The notes: a model not told the origin generated them from the letters alone. Positions 52,331 through 62,463 are shown, counted from the stretch's first letter. The stretch is 64,000 nt of DNA from Microbulbifer sp. MKSA007 (GCA_032615215.1 CP128433.1:2563501-2627500); one strand, 5' to 3'. Program-made: numbers and translations.

Positions 52331-52550
52331 GGTGAATCCTGGAGTCGTTAAATGTCAAATACACGTATTACACAAGCAGTAGGGAAAGTGATCGTCACCT
52401 ACTTAGCCTGTGTTATCGCCGCAATTTTGCAGATTGTGCAATACAAAATTTGTATGGAATTTTAACAGTTAACCTTGAAGAAACCTATGAATCACCTTGT
52501 TCCCGTCAAAGTCTCTTCTATCCAGATTATCTTCTTGTGCGAAGAGTGCA

Positions 52551-52581
52551 GGGGCACAGGGTAGCGTCAACCCGGTGCCCC
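52551..52581 (-). terminator. Hairpin after the cusA-like gene
   Basis: GGGGCAC paired with GTGCCCC, with an inner GGGT/ACCC pair, 13 bases beyond the stop of the pump gene. It lacks a long T run on the minus strand. Probably the operon terminator. Confidence 0.6.
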
Positions 52582-52593
52582 AATTTATTTAAG

Positions 52594-55500
52594 TCAGCTT
52601 TGCTTACCTTCACGAGCTTTCCATTGATAGAAAACCCCGGGCATCACTAACAATACAAACAGCAGTGTGGTTATGGTGCCGCCCACCATTGGTGCTGCGA
52701 TCCGTTTCATAACATCTGCACCGGTGCCATCGGAAACCATAACTGGTATTAATGAAATTAACAGTGTCAGGCTTGTCATTAGCATCGGGCGAATACGGCC
52801 AGCTGCCGCTTGGGCAACAGTCGCAGTATTGCCGCGCTCAGAGTTATTTCCGGCGGCAGATAAGTAGTGCAGCATTAACAACCCCATCTCAGCGGCGAGA
52901 CCAGCCATGGCAATCATACCGACCCATACAGCAACGCTCAGTTTGTAGTCGAGCAGGTATAACAGCCAGAAGGCGCCGATCAGTGCCATTGGCATGGCGG
53001 TGAGTACAAACAGGGTGTCGGATAGCCTGCCTCGATGCAGATACAGGAGGAAGCACACAGCCAACAAGGTCAGGGGCACTAACCATTGCAGGCGGGACTT
53101 GGCGCGCTCCAGGTATTGGTATTGGCCGGCCCAGGCGATACGTTGCCCGGGAATCAGATTAACCTGATCGGCAACAACCTGCTTTGCGCGATTAACATAA
53201 TCTGCAACGCCGATATCGCCCTTCAAGTCGACAAATACCAAGCCCACCAACTGCCCATCCTCATTGCGGATCATGGGCGGGCCAGTGCGGAAGTCCAGAT
53301 CAGCCAGCTGGTTCAGGGGCACTTGGGAACCATCAGAGGCGGGGACCAGGATTTGTTCCAGCTGTTCAGGAGTATCCCGGTAGTCGCGGGCATAGCGCAC
53401 TAACACATCGTAACGTTCGCGGCCTTCGATGGTCTGGGTTGCGGCCAGGCCACCAGCCGCTGCGGCGATCACATCTTCGATATCCTGTACATTCAAGCCG
53501 TGGCGGGAAGCCCGTGCGCGATCGATATCAAAGTCCAGGAAGTAACCGCCGGTTAGACGCTCGGCGAAGACGCTTCGGGTTTGCTCCGAAGTGCGTTGGT
53601 CACTGCGCAGTGCTTCTTCGATGGCCAAAGCAGTCTGTTCGATTTCCTCCAGGTTATCCCCAAACACTTTGATGCCGAGCTGGCTGCGAATACCGGTGGC
53701 GAGCATCTCAGTGCGGGTTTGGATGGGCATCCACCAGATATTGGGCATACCGGGATAGCGCAGCTTTTCATCCATTTCCGCCAGCAGGTCGTCCCAAGTC
53801 ATGCCGGGACGCCACTCACTTTTAGGTTTCAGGGTGATAACGGTTTCTACCATTGAGAGCGGTGCAGGATCGGTGGCGCTATTGGAGCGGCCAATCTTGC
53901 CAAATACATGCTCTACTTCTGGGAAGGCTTTCAGTTCCTCGTCCATTTGTTGCAGCACCTTGCCCGCTTCGGTAACCGACATGCCGGGTAGGGCGGTAGG
54001 CATATACAGGATGCTGCCCTCATTGAGTGGCGGCATAAATTCACCACCTAGTTTGCTAATGGGGTAAGCCACAGAAACCAGAGCTAGTACCGCGAGAGTG
54101 GCTACAACCTTGCGTTGCCGTACGCAAAAGTGAATCACTGGTTGTAGTGTATGGACTAAAACGCGGGAAATCGGATTTTCCCTGTTGCGAATTTTGCCGC
54201 GCATTAGCAGTACAGCAAGAGCTGGAATCAAGGTGATTGCCAATAGGGCGGCGAAAGCCATGCTGTAGGTTTTGGTGTAGGCGAGGGGTTTGAACAGGCG
54301 GCCTTCGGTAGCTTCCAGCGCGAATACCGGCAGAAATGAAACCGTGATAATAATCAGGGAGAAGAAAATACTCGGTCCGACTTCCTGCATTGCCCGAACG
54401 ATTAGCGTTCTTTTCTCGCCTGGAGACAACTCCTTATCCCCATCGGCTGCCAGCTTTTTGTGGATGTTATCCACCATTACCACTGCCGCATCCACCATGG
54501 CACCGATGGCTACGGCAATACCTCCCAGTGACATAATGTTGGCGGTAAGCCCTTGTAGGGACAGTGGAATAAAGGCCAGTAAAACAGCAATCGGTAGAGT
54601 GATTACGGCTACCAATGCGGAGCGGGCGTGGAGTAGGAAAATAGCGATCACGGCGGCGACCACTAGCATCTCTTCAATCAAGGTGCTTTTGAGATTGTCG
54701 ATCGCGCTATTAATCAATTGTGAGCGATCGTAGGTCACTACCAGTTCAACGCCTTCCGGTAGGCCTGCACGGATTTGCTCGATGCGCTCTTTAACTCTCT
54801 CAATAACCTTCAGGGCATTTTCACCGTAGCGCATTACTACGATGCCACCTACGGTCTGCCCCTCGCCGTCCAGCTCGGCAATACCGCGCTGCATTGCAGG
54901 CCCCAGGGTAATATCCGCTACCTGATCCAAAGTCACCGGAATTTTTGCCGCATTGACCCCGATCACCACCTCTTCGAGATCGTCAACGCTGCGTATATAG
55001 CCCCGGCCACGCACCATATGTTCGTGGCCTGCGATCTCCAGTACCCTTCCTCCTGTGTCATTGTTACTGCGGCGAATGGCCTCGACCACTTTGCCGAGCG
55101 GAACCTTAAACATCTGCAAGCGATGGGGGTCGATTTGGACCTGGTACTCCTTTTCGTAGCCGCCAATGGAGGCGACTTCGGCCACGCCCTCAACAGAAGT
55201 GAGCCAATAGCGCAACTTGAAATCCTGTAGCGCGCGCAGTTCCTGCAGGTCGTTGTTACCGCTTCGATCAACCAGTGCGTACTGGAATACCCAGCCCACT
55301 CCGGTGGCATCCGGGCCAAGCTTTGGCTGAACACCTTCCGGGAGTTGGTCGGCTACCTGGTTGAGGTATTCGAGAACCCGTGAGCGGGCCCAATAAATAT
55401 CGGTGCCGTCTTCAAAGATGGCATAGACAAAGCTGAGACCGAAAAAGCTCTGGCCTCGCACATATTTGACCTTGGGCAGACCTAGCATCGCAGTGGAAAG

Positions 55501-55728
55501 CGGGTAGGTGATTTGATCCTCGACCAGGTCCGGGCTGCGGCCTGGCCAGTCTGTCATCACAATTACCTGGGCGTCGGACAGGTCCGGAATCGCATCCAGA
55601 GGGACACTGGTTAGCGCCCGGTATCCCGCCAGGGCCGCGATCGCGACAAGAATCAAAGTGATCCCCGGCTTACCTGCGCAGGCCCCAATAATTCGGGCAA
55701 TTAGCCCTTTGGGTTCAGAATTTACCAC
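52594..55728 (-). CDS. cusA: CusA/CzcA-type heavy-metal RND efflux pump
   Basis: A 1044-residue inner-membrane proton-driven pump with the twelve-helix RND layout. DLVEDQITYPLSTAMLGLPK and FFGLSFVYAIFEDGTDIYWA are typical of HME-RND pumps. Met-rich sites LNEGSILYMPTALPGMS and WWMPIQTRTEMLATGIRSQL match the CusA substrate path, favouring Cu(I)/Ag(I) over Zn/Co. The GTG start at 55728 overlaps the end of the adaptor gene by 7 bases, so the two are translationally coupled. No outer-membrane channel gene (cusC) is in this window. The metal is inferred. Confidence 0.9.
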   Translation of the reverse strand: MVNSEPKGLIARIIGACAGKPGITLILVAIAALAGYRALTSVPLDAIPDLSDAQVIVMTDWPGRSPDLVEDQITYPLSTAMLGLPKVKYVRGQSFFGLSFVYAIFEDGTDIYWARSRVLEYLNQVADQLPEGVQPKLGPDATGVGWVFQYALVDRSGNNDLQELRALQDFKLRYWLTSVEGVAEVASIGGYEKEYQVQIDPHRLQMFKVPLGKVVEAIRRSNNDTGGRVLEIAGHEHMVRGRGYIRSVDDLEEVVIGVNAAKIPVTLDQVADITLGPAMQRGIAELDGEGQTVGGIVVMRYGENALKVIERVKERIEQIRAGLPEGVELVVTYDRSQLINSAIDNLKSTLIEEMLVVAAVIAIFLLHARSALVAVITLPIAVLLAFIPLSLQGLTANIMSLGGIAVAIGAMVDAAVVMVDNIHKKLAADGDKELSPGEKRTLIVRAMQEVGPSIFFSLIIITVSFLPVFALEATEGRLFKPLAYTKTYSMAFAALLAITLIPALAVLLMRGKIRNRENPISRVLVHTLQPVIHFCVRQRKVVATLAVLALVSVAYPISKLGGEFMPPLNEGSILYMPTALPGMSVTEAGKVLQQMDEELKAFPEVEHVFGKIGRSNSATDPAPLSMVETVITLKPKSEWRPGMTWDDLLAEMDEKLRYPGMPNIWWMPIQTRTEMLATGIRSQLGIKVFGDNLEEIEQTALAIEEALRSDQRTSEQTRSVFAERLTGGYFLDFDIDRARASRHGLNVQDIEDVIAAAAGGLAATQTIEGRERYDVLVRYARDYRDTPEQLEQILVPASDGSQVPLNQLADLDFRTGPPMIRNEDGQLVGLVFVDLKGDIGVADYVNRAKQVVADQVNLIPGQRIAWAGQYQYLERAKSRLQWLVPLTLLAVCFLLYLHRGRLSDTLFVLTAMPMALIGAFWLLYLLDYKLSVAVWVGMIAMAGLAAEMGLLMLHYLSAAGNNSERGNTATVAQAAAGRIRPMLMTSLTLLISLIPVMVSDGTGADVMKRIAAPMVGGTITTLLFVLLVMPGVFYQWKAREGKQS

Positions 55729-57260
55729 TGTTGTACCCCCGACTTCAGGCGGCTTTCCGCCGCGATCAGAAATACACCTGAGGTGACAATTTTATCTCCT
55801 GCCTGGAGGCCAGAACGGATAACAATCCTGTCGCTGTCGCCATAACCGGTGCGTACCTGCACCGGCTCCAGACGACCCTGGCCCAAGTCGCGGAAAACAA
55901 TGCGTTTCTTGCCGGAGATCAATACTGAATCCCTGGGTACCACGAGGAGATTTCCCAGTTCGGCGGTTAACATGATGTCCGCAAACAGTCCCGGGCGCAG
56001 TTCACCATCGGTATTGGGCAGGGTCACACGCAGCCGTGCACTGCGGTTATTGTGATTCAGGAAGGGGTCAATCTGGGTGAGGGTGGCTGGGATTTCCTCG
56101 TGGTAGACGTTGGTTAAACGCACTTTGGCCGGCATGCCTTTTTCTATCAGCGGCAACTGATCTTCGTAGGCGTGGGCTTCAATCCAAACTTGGCTGAGGT
56201 CGGCTATACGCAGCAGGTTGTCGCCCTTTTCAAACGCAGAGCCCGCGACAATATTCTTCTCAATAATCACACCACTGGCGGGTGCAAAAATCGGGATATA
56301 GTCCTGCGCTTTTTGCTGTTCAACCAGCCAGTCGATTTGCTCTTCAGAGAGACCCCACAACAGTAGACGCCTTCGTGCTGCTTTCTCCAGTGCGTCGCCA
56401 CGTCGGCGGGCCTTTAGATACTCGTCTTGGACTGCGAGCAACTCCGGGCTGTAAACAGAAAACAGTACTTCGCCGCGTTTAACCTGCTTGCCTTCAAAAT
56501 CTGCATCTAACTCACCAATCCAGCCGTCGAAGCGTAGGCTGATATCGCGCAAGCGGGTTTCGTCATAGGTAACCTGGCCGTGTAGGTGAATGGGCAAAGC
56601 GAATGGCTGTCGCTCGACGATACCGGTTTTGATACCAATGGCCTGGCGCCGGCCGCTATCCACCACAATGCTGCCACTTTGCAGTTCATCGTGGCTCACA
56701 GGTTGCAGGTTCATACCGCAAATAGGGCAAGTACCGGCTTCGGCAGCTCTTACCGATGGGTGCATTGAGCAGGTGTAATAGGCAGTATCTGAAGCCTCAG
56801 GCGCAGATTTCAGGCGCAGGCCTTTGCGATTGGTGCTCATATCAAAGGCCAAATCGACATGCTTATCGTGGCCTGTCGCTACATCTACCACCATGGGCCA
56901 GGAGCCCACCATGGCCAGCTCAATTTCACCGGTGAAGATACCGGGGCTGGATTCACTGATATCTGCCACGGCACGCATAGCTGGCATGGCGCCCATGGCG
57001 GGCATCTCGGCTACCGCGCGAACTTCAGCTCCAGATATCGGCTCATTGTCAGCATTACGAACTTCAATTCGAATTTGGTTTTTACCCGCTTGGGGTTGCA
57101 ACGGGTCGACAGACACGGCGATCTGGAAGGGGCCAGCTTGCACAAAATCGGCATTTGGAGCTTCGGCTTGTGCAGAAATTTTCTTCCAATAAAAGGCCGC
57201 GCCGGTAGCCGCTAACATCAGGGTAAGGGCGATTAAGCTCAATGTTTTTTGCTGGCTCAT
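55722..57260 (-). CDS. cusB: CusB-type periplasmic adaptor with metal-binding domain
   Basis: A 512-residue membrane-fusion protein. It starts MSQQKTLSLIALTLMLAATG, an N-terminal anchor or signal. A domain rich in Met follows (EMPAMGAMPAMRAV), then a heavy-metal-binding domain YYTCSMHPSVRAAEAGTCPI CGMNLQPV (Cys and Met ligands), then barrel-sandwich and beta-barrel domains (GVIIEKNIVAGSAFEKGDNL, LRPGLFADIMLTAELG). ATG 57260 is chosen over the one at 57302 since AGGAGG lies 8 bases before it. It links the pump to an outer-membrane channel and hands over metal. Confidence 0.9.
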   Translation of the reverse strand: MSQQKTLSLIALTLMLAATGAAFYWKKISAQAEAPNADFVQAGPFQIAVSVDPLQPQAGKNQIRIEVRNADNEPISGAEVRAVAEMPAMGAMPAMRAVADISESSPGIFTGEIELAMVGSWPMVVDVATGHDKHVDLAFDMSTNRKGLRLKSAPEASDTAYYTCSMHPSVRAAEAGTCPICGMNLQPVSHDELQSGSIVVDSGRRQAIGIKTGIVERQPFALPIHLHGQVTYDETRLRDISLRFDGWIGELDADFEGKQVKRGEVLFSVYSPELLAVQDEYLKARRRGDALEKAARRRLLLWGLSEEQIDWLVEQQKAQDYIPIFAPASGVIIEKNIVAGSAFEKGDNLLRIADLSQVWIEAHAYEDQLPLIEKGMPAKVRLTNVYHEEIPATLTQIDPFLNHNNRSARLRVTLPNTDGELRPGLFADIMLTAELGNLLVVPRDSVLISGKKRIVFRDLGQGRLEPVQVRTGYGDSDRIVIRSGLQAGDKIVTSGVFLIAAESRLKSGVQQW

Positions 57261-57453
57261 AGGGCACCCTCCTGAGTGAAGGAAAGGGGCATCTGCGCGC
57301 AAAGCACATTATCAATAAACGGGTCAACGAGCAGGCCACCAATGGCCGCTATAGCTTGTTGGGAAATCAAAAGGTTCACTCCTAGAACAATCTTTCTGAA
57401 GCCGCCAGCATGGGCTGGGGGCATATTTCGCTAGTCAGAGAGAAAGGGAGTGA

Positions 57454-57855
57454 TCAAATACGCAGGCGCAAAGTGACAAGCCAGGTTCGGTTGCCGGGGT
57501 GGGATTCTGTCGCAGTAGGAGATAATTCAGGCGTACCGAATGGCGGAGCCAGTATTTGGGGCCATTGGTAAGTTGGCGGTGGCGCCAACTGGGGAAGTTC
57601 CAGATTCAAGTATGCGGCGGTGACGGCAACTTGGTGGTCGTCCAGCGAAGTCTTCAGGGAGACTTGGGCGTCATAGCCACAACAGTCATCATCTGAGTCT
57701 GACCCCTTGGCCATATCATCACAGCAACATTCGGCTGATGGCTTGGGGTCATCCATCATTTCGCAGGCGAGCACGGTCTGCACCTGCAAAATCAGCAGGA
57801 GCAAGGCCGCCATGGCTATCAGTTTGGCGCGAAATGTGGACGAATAGTTCTTCAT
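57454..57855 (-). CDS. Cys-rich exported protein of the metal-efflux locus
   Basis: A 133-residue protein with a signal peptide (MKNYSSTFRAKLIAMAALLL, cut near VLACEMM) and then a cluster of acidic residues and cysteines (AECCCDDMAKGSDSDDDCCG) that could bind metal. The remainder is proline-rich. ATG 57855 is preferred over TTG 57894 because it begins the signal peptide. It lies about 190 bases upstream of the adaptor gene on the same strand and probably leads the operon. Similar small proteins often precede CusBA genes in marine bacteria; the function is unproven. Confidence 0.7.
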   Translation of the reverse strand: MKNYSSTFRAKLIAMAALLLLILQVQTVLACEMMDDPKPSAECCCDDMAKGSDSDDDCCGYDAQVSLKTSLDDHQVAVTAAYLNLELPQLAPPPTYQWPQILAPPFGTPELSPTATESHPGNRTWLVTLRLRI

Positions 57856-58054
57856 TACTGATAAATCATACACCAGAGGCCGGTTGCTCGACAAAGGTTG
57901 CTTTCGCTATGTGACCAAGAGGTATTTCCAAGTTTTTCTTTCTTCTACTAGGGGTAATTACGGCACAGGTTAACCCTTCGGCAGAGATTTCTTGACGATA
58001 GTTAGTAGATTCCCTTCGATAAATGCGACTACAACAGCACCACAAGGTGTCTCT

Positions 58055-58948
58055 ATGAAATTAACTCCCCCGGTTTGCCTCCTTCTGATCTTCTTATTGG
58101 CGGCACCTTCTTTTGCAGATTCTAAACGCACATCTCTCGAGGAGTTATTTGCGACTACCTATAAACATAATGAAGAGATTAACAGTGAATGGGTGCTGAG
58201 TAGGGAGCGGAACTGGGCTGCCTGGCAAAGAATGAGGGCTGTTAGGGAAGCTGCTAATAGAGGGGAGGACTTGTCATACCTCAGTAAGTATGGGCTTGAG
58301 AGAAAGTCCGCGTGGTACGAGATTGATTTAGGAAAGCAACGAGCGTGGCTGACGTCATTTAGACTGCTAGGGGTACTCTCTTCTTGGTATATGTTAAAGA
58401 CGAATCAGGAGGAGCTTTATGAGCTTGGTATGACTGTGGCTGAAGTGGAAAAGTTGGGTCGCTATGTTATCGCCAATGACATCAAAGAAATAAACATCCA
58501 GGCAAGATTAGATTATTTCCACAAAGAGGAAGCTGGTTACATAGGCCGGATCCTTCAAGGAGGTGAGGACTTTGCCGCTATCTATTTAGAGCTTCAAGGT
58601 AATCTTGAAGCTCTTGAACACCTCTTGGAAACTAATTGGATCATAGATCTATTCAGTAAGTTTGATAGTGAAGCTCAAGAGATATTACTGACCTATAGCT
58701 TATCGAAATATAACTCACGAGAGGGAATGGGACGTAGTAGTTACAGTCTGGATCAAGAAGCCGAAATGTTTGTTGATAAATTTCTTTCTGGGGAGATAAA
58801 CGCAATGACGAAGGAGGCTTTGGAAAGGCTTCAAGAGAAAAGGCTGGCTAAAAAAGCTAAGATCAATGTGGAATTTAAGCCCCCGGTTGATTCGCCCGTA
58901 AATGAGTGCAAGTGTCCTCCCGATCAATGTTCCTACAATAATTCTTGA
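58055..58948 (+). CDS. Hypothetical exported protein
   Basis: A 297-residue protein with a signal peptide (MKLTPPVCLLLIFLLAAPSF, cut at ADS). The mature part is helical and charged (AWQRMRAVREAANRGEDLSY, LEHLLETNWIIDLFSKFD) and ends in a Cys-containing tail (VNECKCPPDQC). ATG 58055 is preferred to the upstream 57992 start because of the signal and AAGG nearby. No family recognised. It may form a unit with the next gene. Confidence 0.65.
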   Translation: MKLTPPVCLLLIFLLAAPSFADSKRTSLEELFATTYKHNEEINSEWVLSRERNWAAWQRMRAVREAANRGEDLSYLSKYGLERKSAWYEIDLGKQRAWLTSFRLLGVLSSWYMLKTNQEELYELGMTVAEVEKLGRYVIANDIKEINIQARLDYFHKEEAGYIGRILQGGEDFAAIYLELQGNLEALEHLLETNWIIDLFSKFDSEAQEILLTYSLSKYNSREGMGRSSYSLDQEAEMFVDKFLSGEINAMTKEALERLQEKRLAKKAKINVEFKPPVDSPVNECKCPPDQCSYNNS

Positions 58949-59021
58949 TTATACTTAATTTAATAGATTTCCCGTCATAATCGACCGCGTGGCATGGTCT
59001 TCACTTCGAGTGGTAGTTGTA

Positions 59022-59579
59022 ATGACTGTAACAAGGATCTGTTTTTGGCTTGTCGCGCTTTTCTATTCCTTATCCCCCTTTGCAGATGAGTACATAGTCC
59101 AGAGCGAGGACTACGACCCGTTTACCCAGATGACAGAACTCTGGCTAAAGGGTGAAATTTCAAATCGTCAGATAAGGGACTTGGCACTTAGAGGGCGCTA
59201 TCAAAACAGCTCTGCCGCTAATAGTGCTCATGTCTCCTTCTTTCTTGATGAAATGCAGGTGATTGCGCGGGGGAACTCTGTATCGGGTCGTTCGGCCCAG
59301 ATATCCGTCCAGGTTGATGAGTCAATTTTTGACTTGGATTATGACCTTGTTTCTATGCATATGATGATCAATGGTCATGGAAATGGGTTATCAAGCAAGC
59401 AGAAATTCCTTTTGGTTACTTTTATGTACCGGTTAGCAGCAGAAGGCTGGAGCAAGTCTTCTGGAGTCGATGAAATGGAGAAACATCTTATCTATCGAAC
59501 TCTCGATTACTTATCTGAAATGCCTGCAGATTATAAAATGTGGGTGATTGCCAAAGAAATACAATACCCGGTTCATTAG
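59022..59579 (+). CDS. Hypothetical exported protein
   Basis: A 185-residue protein with a signal peptide (MTVTRICFWLVALFYSLSPF, cut at ADE). A GTG at 58989 is an upstream alternative start. The mature part has no known motif (FTQMTELWLKGEISNRQIRD, FDLDYDLVSMHMMINGHGNG). It follows the previous exported protein by about 70 bases and may be co-transcribed. Confidence 0.6.
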   Translation: MTVTRICFWLVALFYSLSPFADEYIVQSEDYDPFTQMTELWLKGEISNRQIRDLALRGRYQNSSAANSAHVSFFLDEMQVIARGNSVSGRSAQISVQVDESIFDLDYDLVSMHMMINGHGNGLSSKQKFLLVTFMYRLAAEGWSKSSGVDEMEKHLIYRTLDYLSEMPADYKMWVIAKEIQYPVH

Positions 59580-59801
59580 GTTGTTAATCTATAGCTTCAT
59601 TAAAGTTTAAGTGGCTTAAATGGCCACAACAGAGTTTTACTGAAGGGCTAAAGGATAAGATTCCTGGTAGTTATTCAGATTATTGGTAGAGGTTTAATTT
59701 ATTCAGTTTTTATTGCTGTGAATAGCAATATATCAACTATTTAAGGATTTGTTTAATCTAAAGTTCCTAGTCACGTGGAATATATTGTAAAAAGGAAAGT
59801 T

Positions 59802-60629
59802 ATGGATTTGTCTGATAAAGTTGCTGTTGTTATAGGGGCGGGAAGTGGACTAGGGCGGGCTTTAGCAATACGTTTGGCCGAAAAAGGAATGAAGTTGGTA
59901 TTAGCCGGATATACCCTAAGTCATCTCGAATCAACAGCCAAGTTGATAGCACTAGAAGGTGCTGAGTGTATATGCGTACAAGCAGATGTATCTAAACTTG
60001 GGGATGTGCAAAACATAGCTGATAGAACTTTAAAACACTTTGATAAGGTACACTTGCTCTGTAATGTGGCCGGAATAGGTCCTTTGGGGGCTATAGCAGA
60101 AACCTCTATGGATGAGTGGGAGTGGATTTTATCAGTGAATTTGTGGGGGCCTATTAACGGTATTCATGTATTTCTCCCTCATATCGAACAGAATGACGAG
60201 GGCCATATATTGTCTGTAGCATCGGAATCCGGCCTATATGGTATAGGGTACTTAGGGGCCTACAATGTTTCAAAATTTGGTGTTGTAGGTTTAATGCAAA
60301 GTTTAGAGCGGGATCTTCGTTTAGCTAACTCGCCTATAAAAACTTCTGTATTTTGTCCTGGTGCTATAAAAACTAATATTCTCGACTCTTCACGTAATAG
60401 GCCTGCAAGTGTAGCGGTAATTCACCCTGAGTCTGAAGTCGAGAAAAAAGTTAAAGCCAAAGTTGTCAAGGTGGTTTCTGAAGGTATGAAGCCAGAAAAA
60501 GCTGCTGATATCATTACTAGTGGTATAGAAAGCGGGCAGTTTTGGATTTTCTCCCATCCTTATGTACCCGAAACTGCATTTCAGCAGGCAAAGGCGATGT
60601 TGGATAGTAATACGTTAATTGATATTTAG
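59802..60629 (+). CDS. Short-chain dehydrogenase/reductase
   Basis: A 275-residue classical SDR. The cofactor motif is GAGSGLGRA near residue 12, then NVAGIGPLG, the catalytic Ser in SVASESGLYG, and YNVSKFG (Tyr and Lys). It uses NAD(P)H on an unknown carbonyl or alcohol. ATG 59802 has AAAGGAAAG just upstream; the earlier start at 59775 lacks one. Stands alone, with an IS5 relic after it. Confidence 0.88.
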   Translation: MDLSDKVAVVIGAGSGLGRALAIRLAEKGMKLVLAGYTLSHLESTAKLIALEGAECICVQADVSKLGDVQNIADRTLKHFDKVHLLCNVAGIGPLGAIAETSMDEWEWILSVNLWGPINGIHVFLPHIEQNDEGHILSVASESGLYGIGYLGAYNVSKFGVVGLMQSLERDLRLANSPIKTSVFCPGAIKTNILDSSRNRPASVAVIHPESEVEKKVKAKVVKVVSEGMKPEKAADIITSGIESGQFWIFSHPYVPETAFQQAKAMLDSNTLIDI

Positions 60630-60637
60630 CTTAGTTA

Positions 60638-60890
60638 GGAAACCTCTGATTAATTTCGAGCCAACTTGGTAGTATTCCGCTATCCGTCAAGATCTTGCCC
60701 CTAGCTACCTTTGCCGAAGCTGCATATAATCTGAAGCGTCATGGAACTCCCCGCGAGAAGTTTCTTTCTCAGATGCATCCTCTCATCCCATGGGGGTGGC
60801 TAGAAGTCCATTTATCAAAGCTTCCCTAGAAAGGCCCTAGTTGGTACCTACGAGCAGAAAAAATATAGCGATTTCTTCCTTTTTTCCTGT
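60638..60890 (+). pseudogene. IS5-family transposase remnant
   Basis: After an end-like CCTCTGATTAAT the plus strand reads TFAEAAYNLKRHGTPREKFL then SQMHPLIPWGWLEVHLSKLP and a stop, the N-terminal region of IS5-type (DUF772) transposases, whose usual form is KREKFLxxMxxxIPWxxLExL. Only about 60 residues remain. It may have been related to the element that mobilised the MITE at 30517. Confidence 0.6.
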
Positions 60891-60943
60891 AATCTCCACC
60901 TCAGTATATATCTGTAACGTATTTTAGTTTTAAAAGGACTTAT

Positions 60944-62191
60944 ATGCAGGATCGAATATCACAGTTGGATTTGTTGAGGGGAGTCGCTTTATTGGGGCTT
61001 CCTTTAATGAATATGATAAATTTCTCTATGCCTATGGCGGCTTATTTGAATCCAAAGGCCTATTTGCCAAATGGCCCTTTGAATGATTTTCTCTTTAGCT
61101 TTTTCCATTTGTTTGCTGATCAAAAGTTCATGGGGCTTTTTGCCATGCTTTTCGGCGCAGGCATCATACTTTTAGCTGAGAAACGTGAGCAACAGAATAA
61201 GTCTGCTGCAAAAATTCATTACAGTCGAAATTTCTGGCTGTTATTGATAGGCCTTTGTCATGGCATCTTCATTTGGGAAGGCGACATCCTGATGATCTAT
61301 GCCTTTATAGCCATGTTTGTCTATTTGTTACACAAGTTGCGCGGAAGCTGGCTGATTGCATTGGGGGTGATTACTCTTGCCTTGTCAGCATATAGCTCAT
61401 ATCTGACAGGAGCTTTTATAGACCCCCTAACAGGAGAAGCTCGATATGCAACGGCAGCCATTTTTGCCCCTGATACAGCGCAGATCCAGCAAGATATAGA
61501 AATATATCGAGGAGGGTTCTGGGATCTGGTCGGGAGTCGATTAGTTGCTGGTAATTTAGCTTCTAGTCCGGAATCAGCAATCGTTATTTCCTACTTTAGT
61601 CTCTCCATTATTTTAAAAGCTGCCGCTATGATGTTGCTGGGAATGGGCCTGTTTAAGTTGGATATCCTACGTGGCCAGGCCAGTTCGTCTGCCTACAAAA
61701 AACTAGCTATTACTGGGTTGGCTATTGGGGTGACATTGACCGGTATAGGGCTTATCTGGAACTATAGTCATGACTGGAGTATGGATGATTACTTCACCTA
61801 TGGTGCCATTTTTAATTTGGTAGGGTCCACATTTACCAGTATCGGTTATATCGGCTTGATCTGCCTTTGGTTCAAATTAGGTAAACACCTATGGATCAAA
61901 GGCAAGATCCAAAGCGTTGGGCGGATGGCATTTACCAATTACTTGGCTCAATCATTTATTTGTATTTATATTTTTTATGGCTTTGGATTGGGTTTGTATG
62001 GTGAGCTGACACGTATAGAAGTACTTGGGGTCTGTGTGCTGCTGGGCCTGTTTCAGCTGGCATATTCGGATCTTTGGCTTAAGGCATTTCGTATGGGGCC
62101 GCTAGAGTGGTTTTGGCGAACTTTAACATATTTCAGGTTTGCACCGCTGATAAAGGAAAGGGGCGTACCGGCGACCGAACAGCGCTTATAG
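60944..62191 (+). CDS. DUF418 family membrane protein
   Basis: A 415-residue protein with about ten membrane helices. It begins MQDRISQLDLLRGVALLGLP, the DUF418/YeiB signature, and has the conserved FHLFADQKFMGLFAMLFGAG and, near the end, SVGRMAFTNYLAQSFICI. Function unknown; the family relates to acyltransferase-3-like membrane proteins. The start follows AAAAGGAC. It is convergent with the following gene. Confidence 0.85.
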   Translation: MQDRISQLDLLRGVALLGLPLMNMINFSMPMAAYLNPKAYLPNGPLNDFLFSFFHLFADQKFMGLFAMLFGAGIILLAEKREQQNKSAAKIHYSRNFWLLLIGLCHGIFIWEGDILMIYAFIAMFVYLLHKLRGSWLIALGVITLALSAYSSYLTGAFIDPLTGEARYATAAIFAPDTAQIQQDIEIYRGGFWDLVGSRLVAGNLASSPESAIVISYFSLSIILKAAAMMLLGMGLFKLDILRGQASSSAYKKLAITGLAIGVTLTGIGLIWNYSHDWSMDDYFTYGAIFNLVGSTFTSIGYIGLICLWFKLGKHLWIKGKIQSVGRMAFTNYLAQSFICIYIFYGFGLGLYGELTRIEVLGVCVLLGLFQLAYSDLWLKAFRMGPLEWFWRTLTYFRFAPLIKERGVPATEQRL

Positions 62192-62357
62192 AGTTCATAG
62201 CTAAAATTTGGCGGGCTGCTGTTAATCTTGAGAATAGGAGTCATCGGTAGCTCGTTACCTGTACCACAGATTGTTTATTACGAGGTCTTTTAAATATTTT
62301 TATAGGATGATGGGCCGTAAAGATAAGATGTTTTCACATTAAAAATAGGCATGATTG

Positions 62358-62410
62358 AACTTGATCTGACAGGGCTTCTTCTAAGAAGCGGGTAACTGTC
62401 AGATCAAGTT
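62358..62410. terminator. Long perfect palindrome between convergent genes
   Basis: AACTTGATCTGACAG pairs without mismatch with CTGTCAGATCAAGTT across 23 bases that contain their own hairpin (CTTCTT/AAGAAG). It lies between two converging genes and would fold on either strand. No T run follows, so it might be a bidirectional transcription barrier or a relic of a mobile end. Confidence 0.5.
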
Positions 62411-62463
62411 GAAAGTTAGTAGATCTCTAATTACCTAAAGACAAAGAACCCTACAATATCTTT

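Noticed and set aside
52754..56768. Numerous plus-strand frames across the cusBA genes
   Set aside because: They are shadows of the GC-rich minus-strand genes, which have clear domain motifs and ribosome sites.
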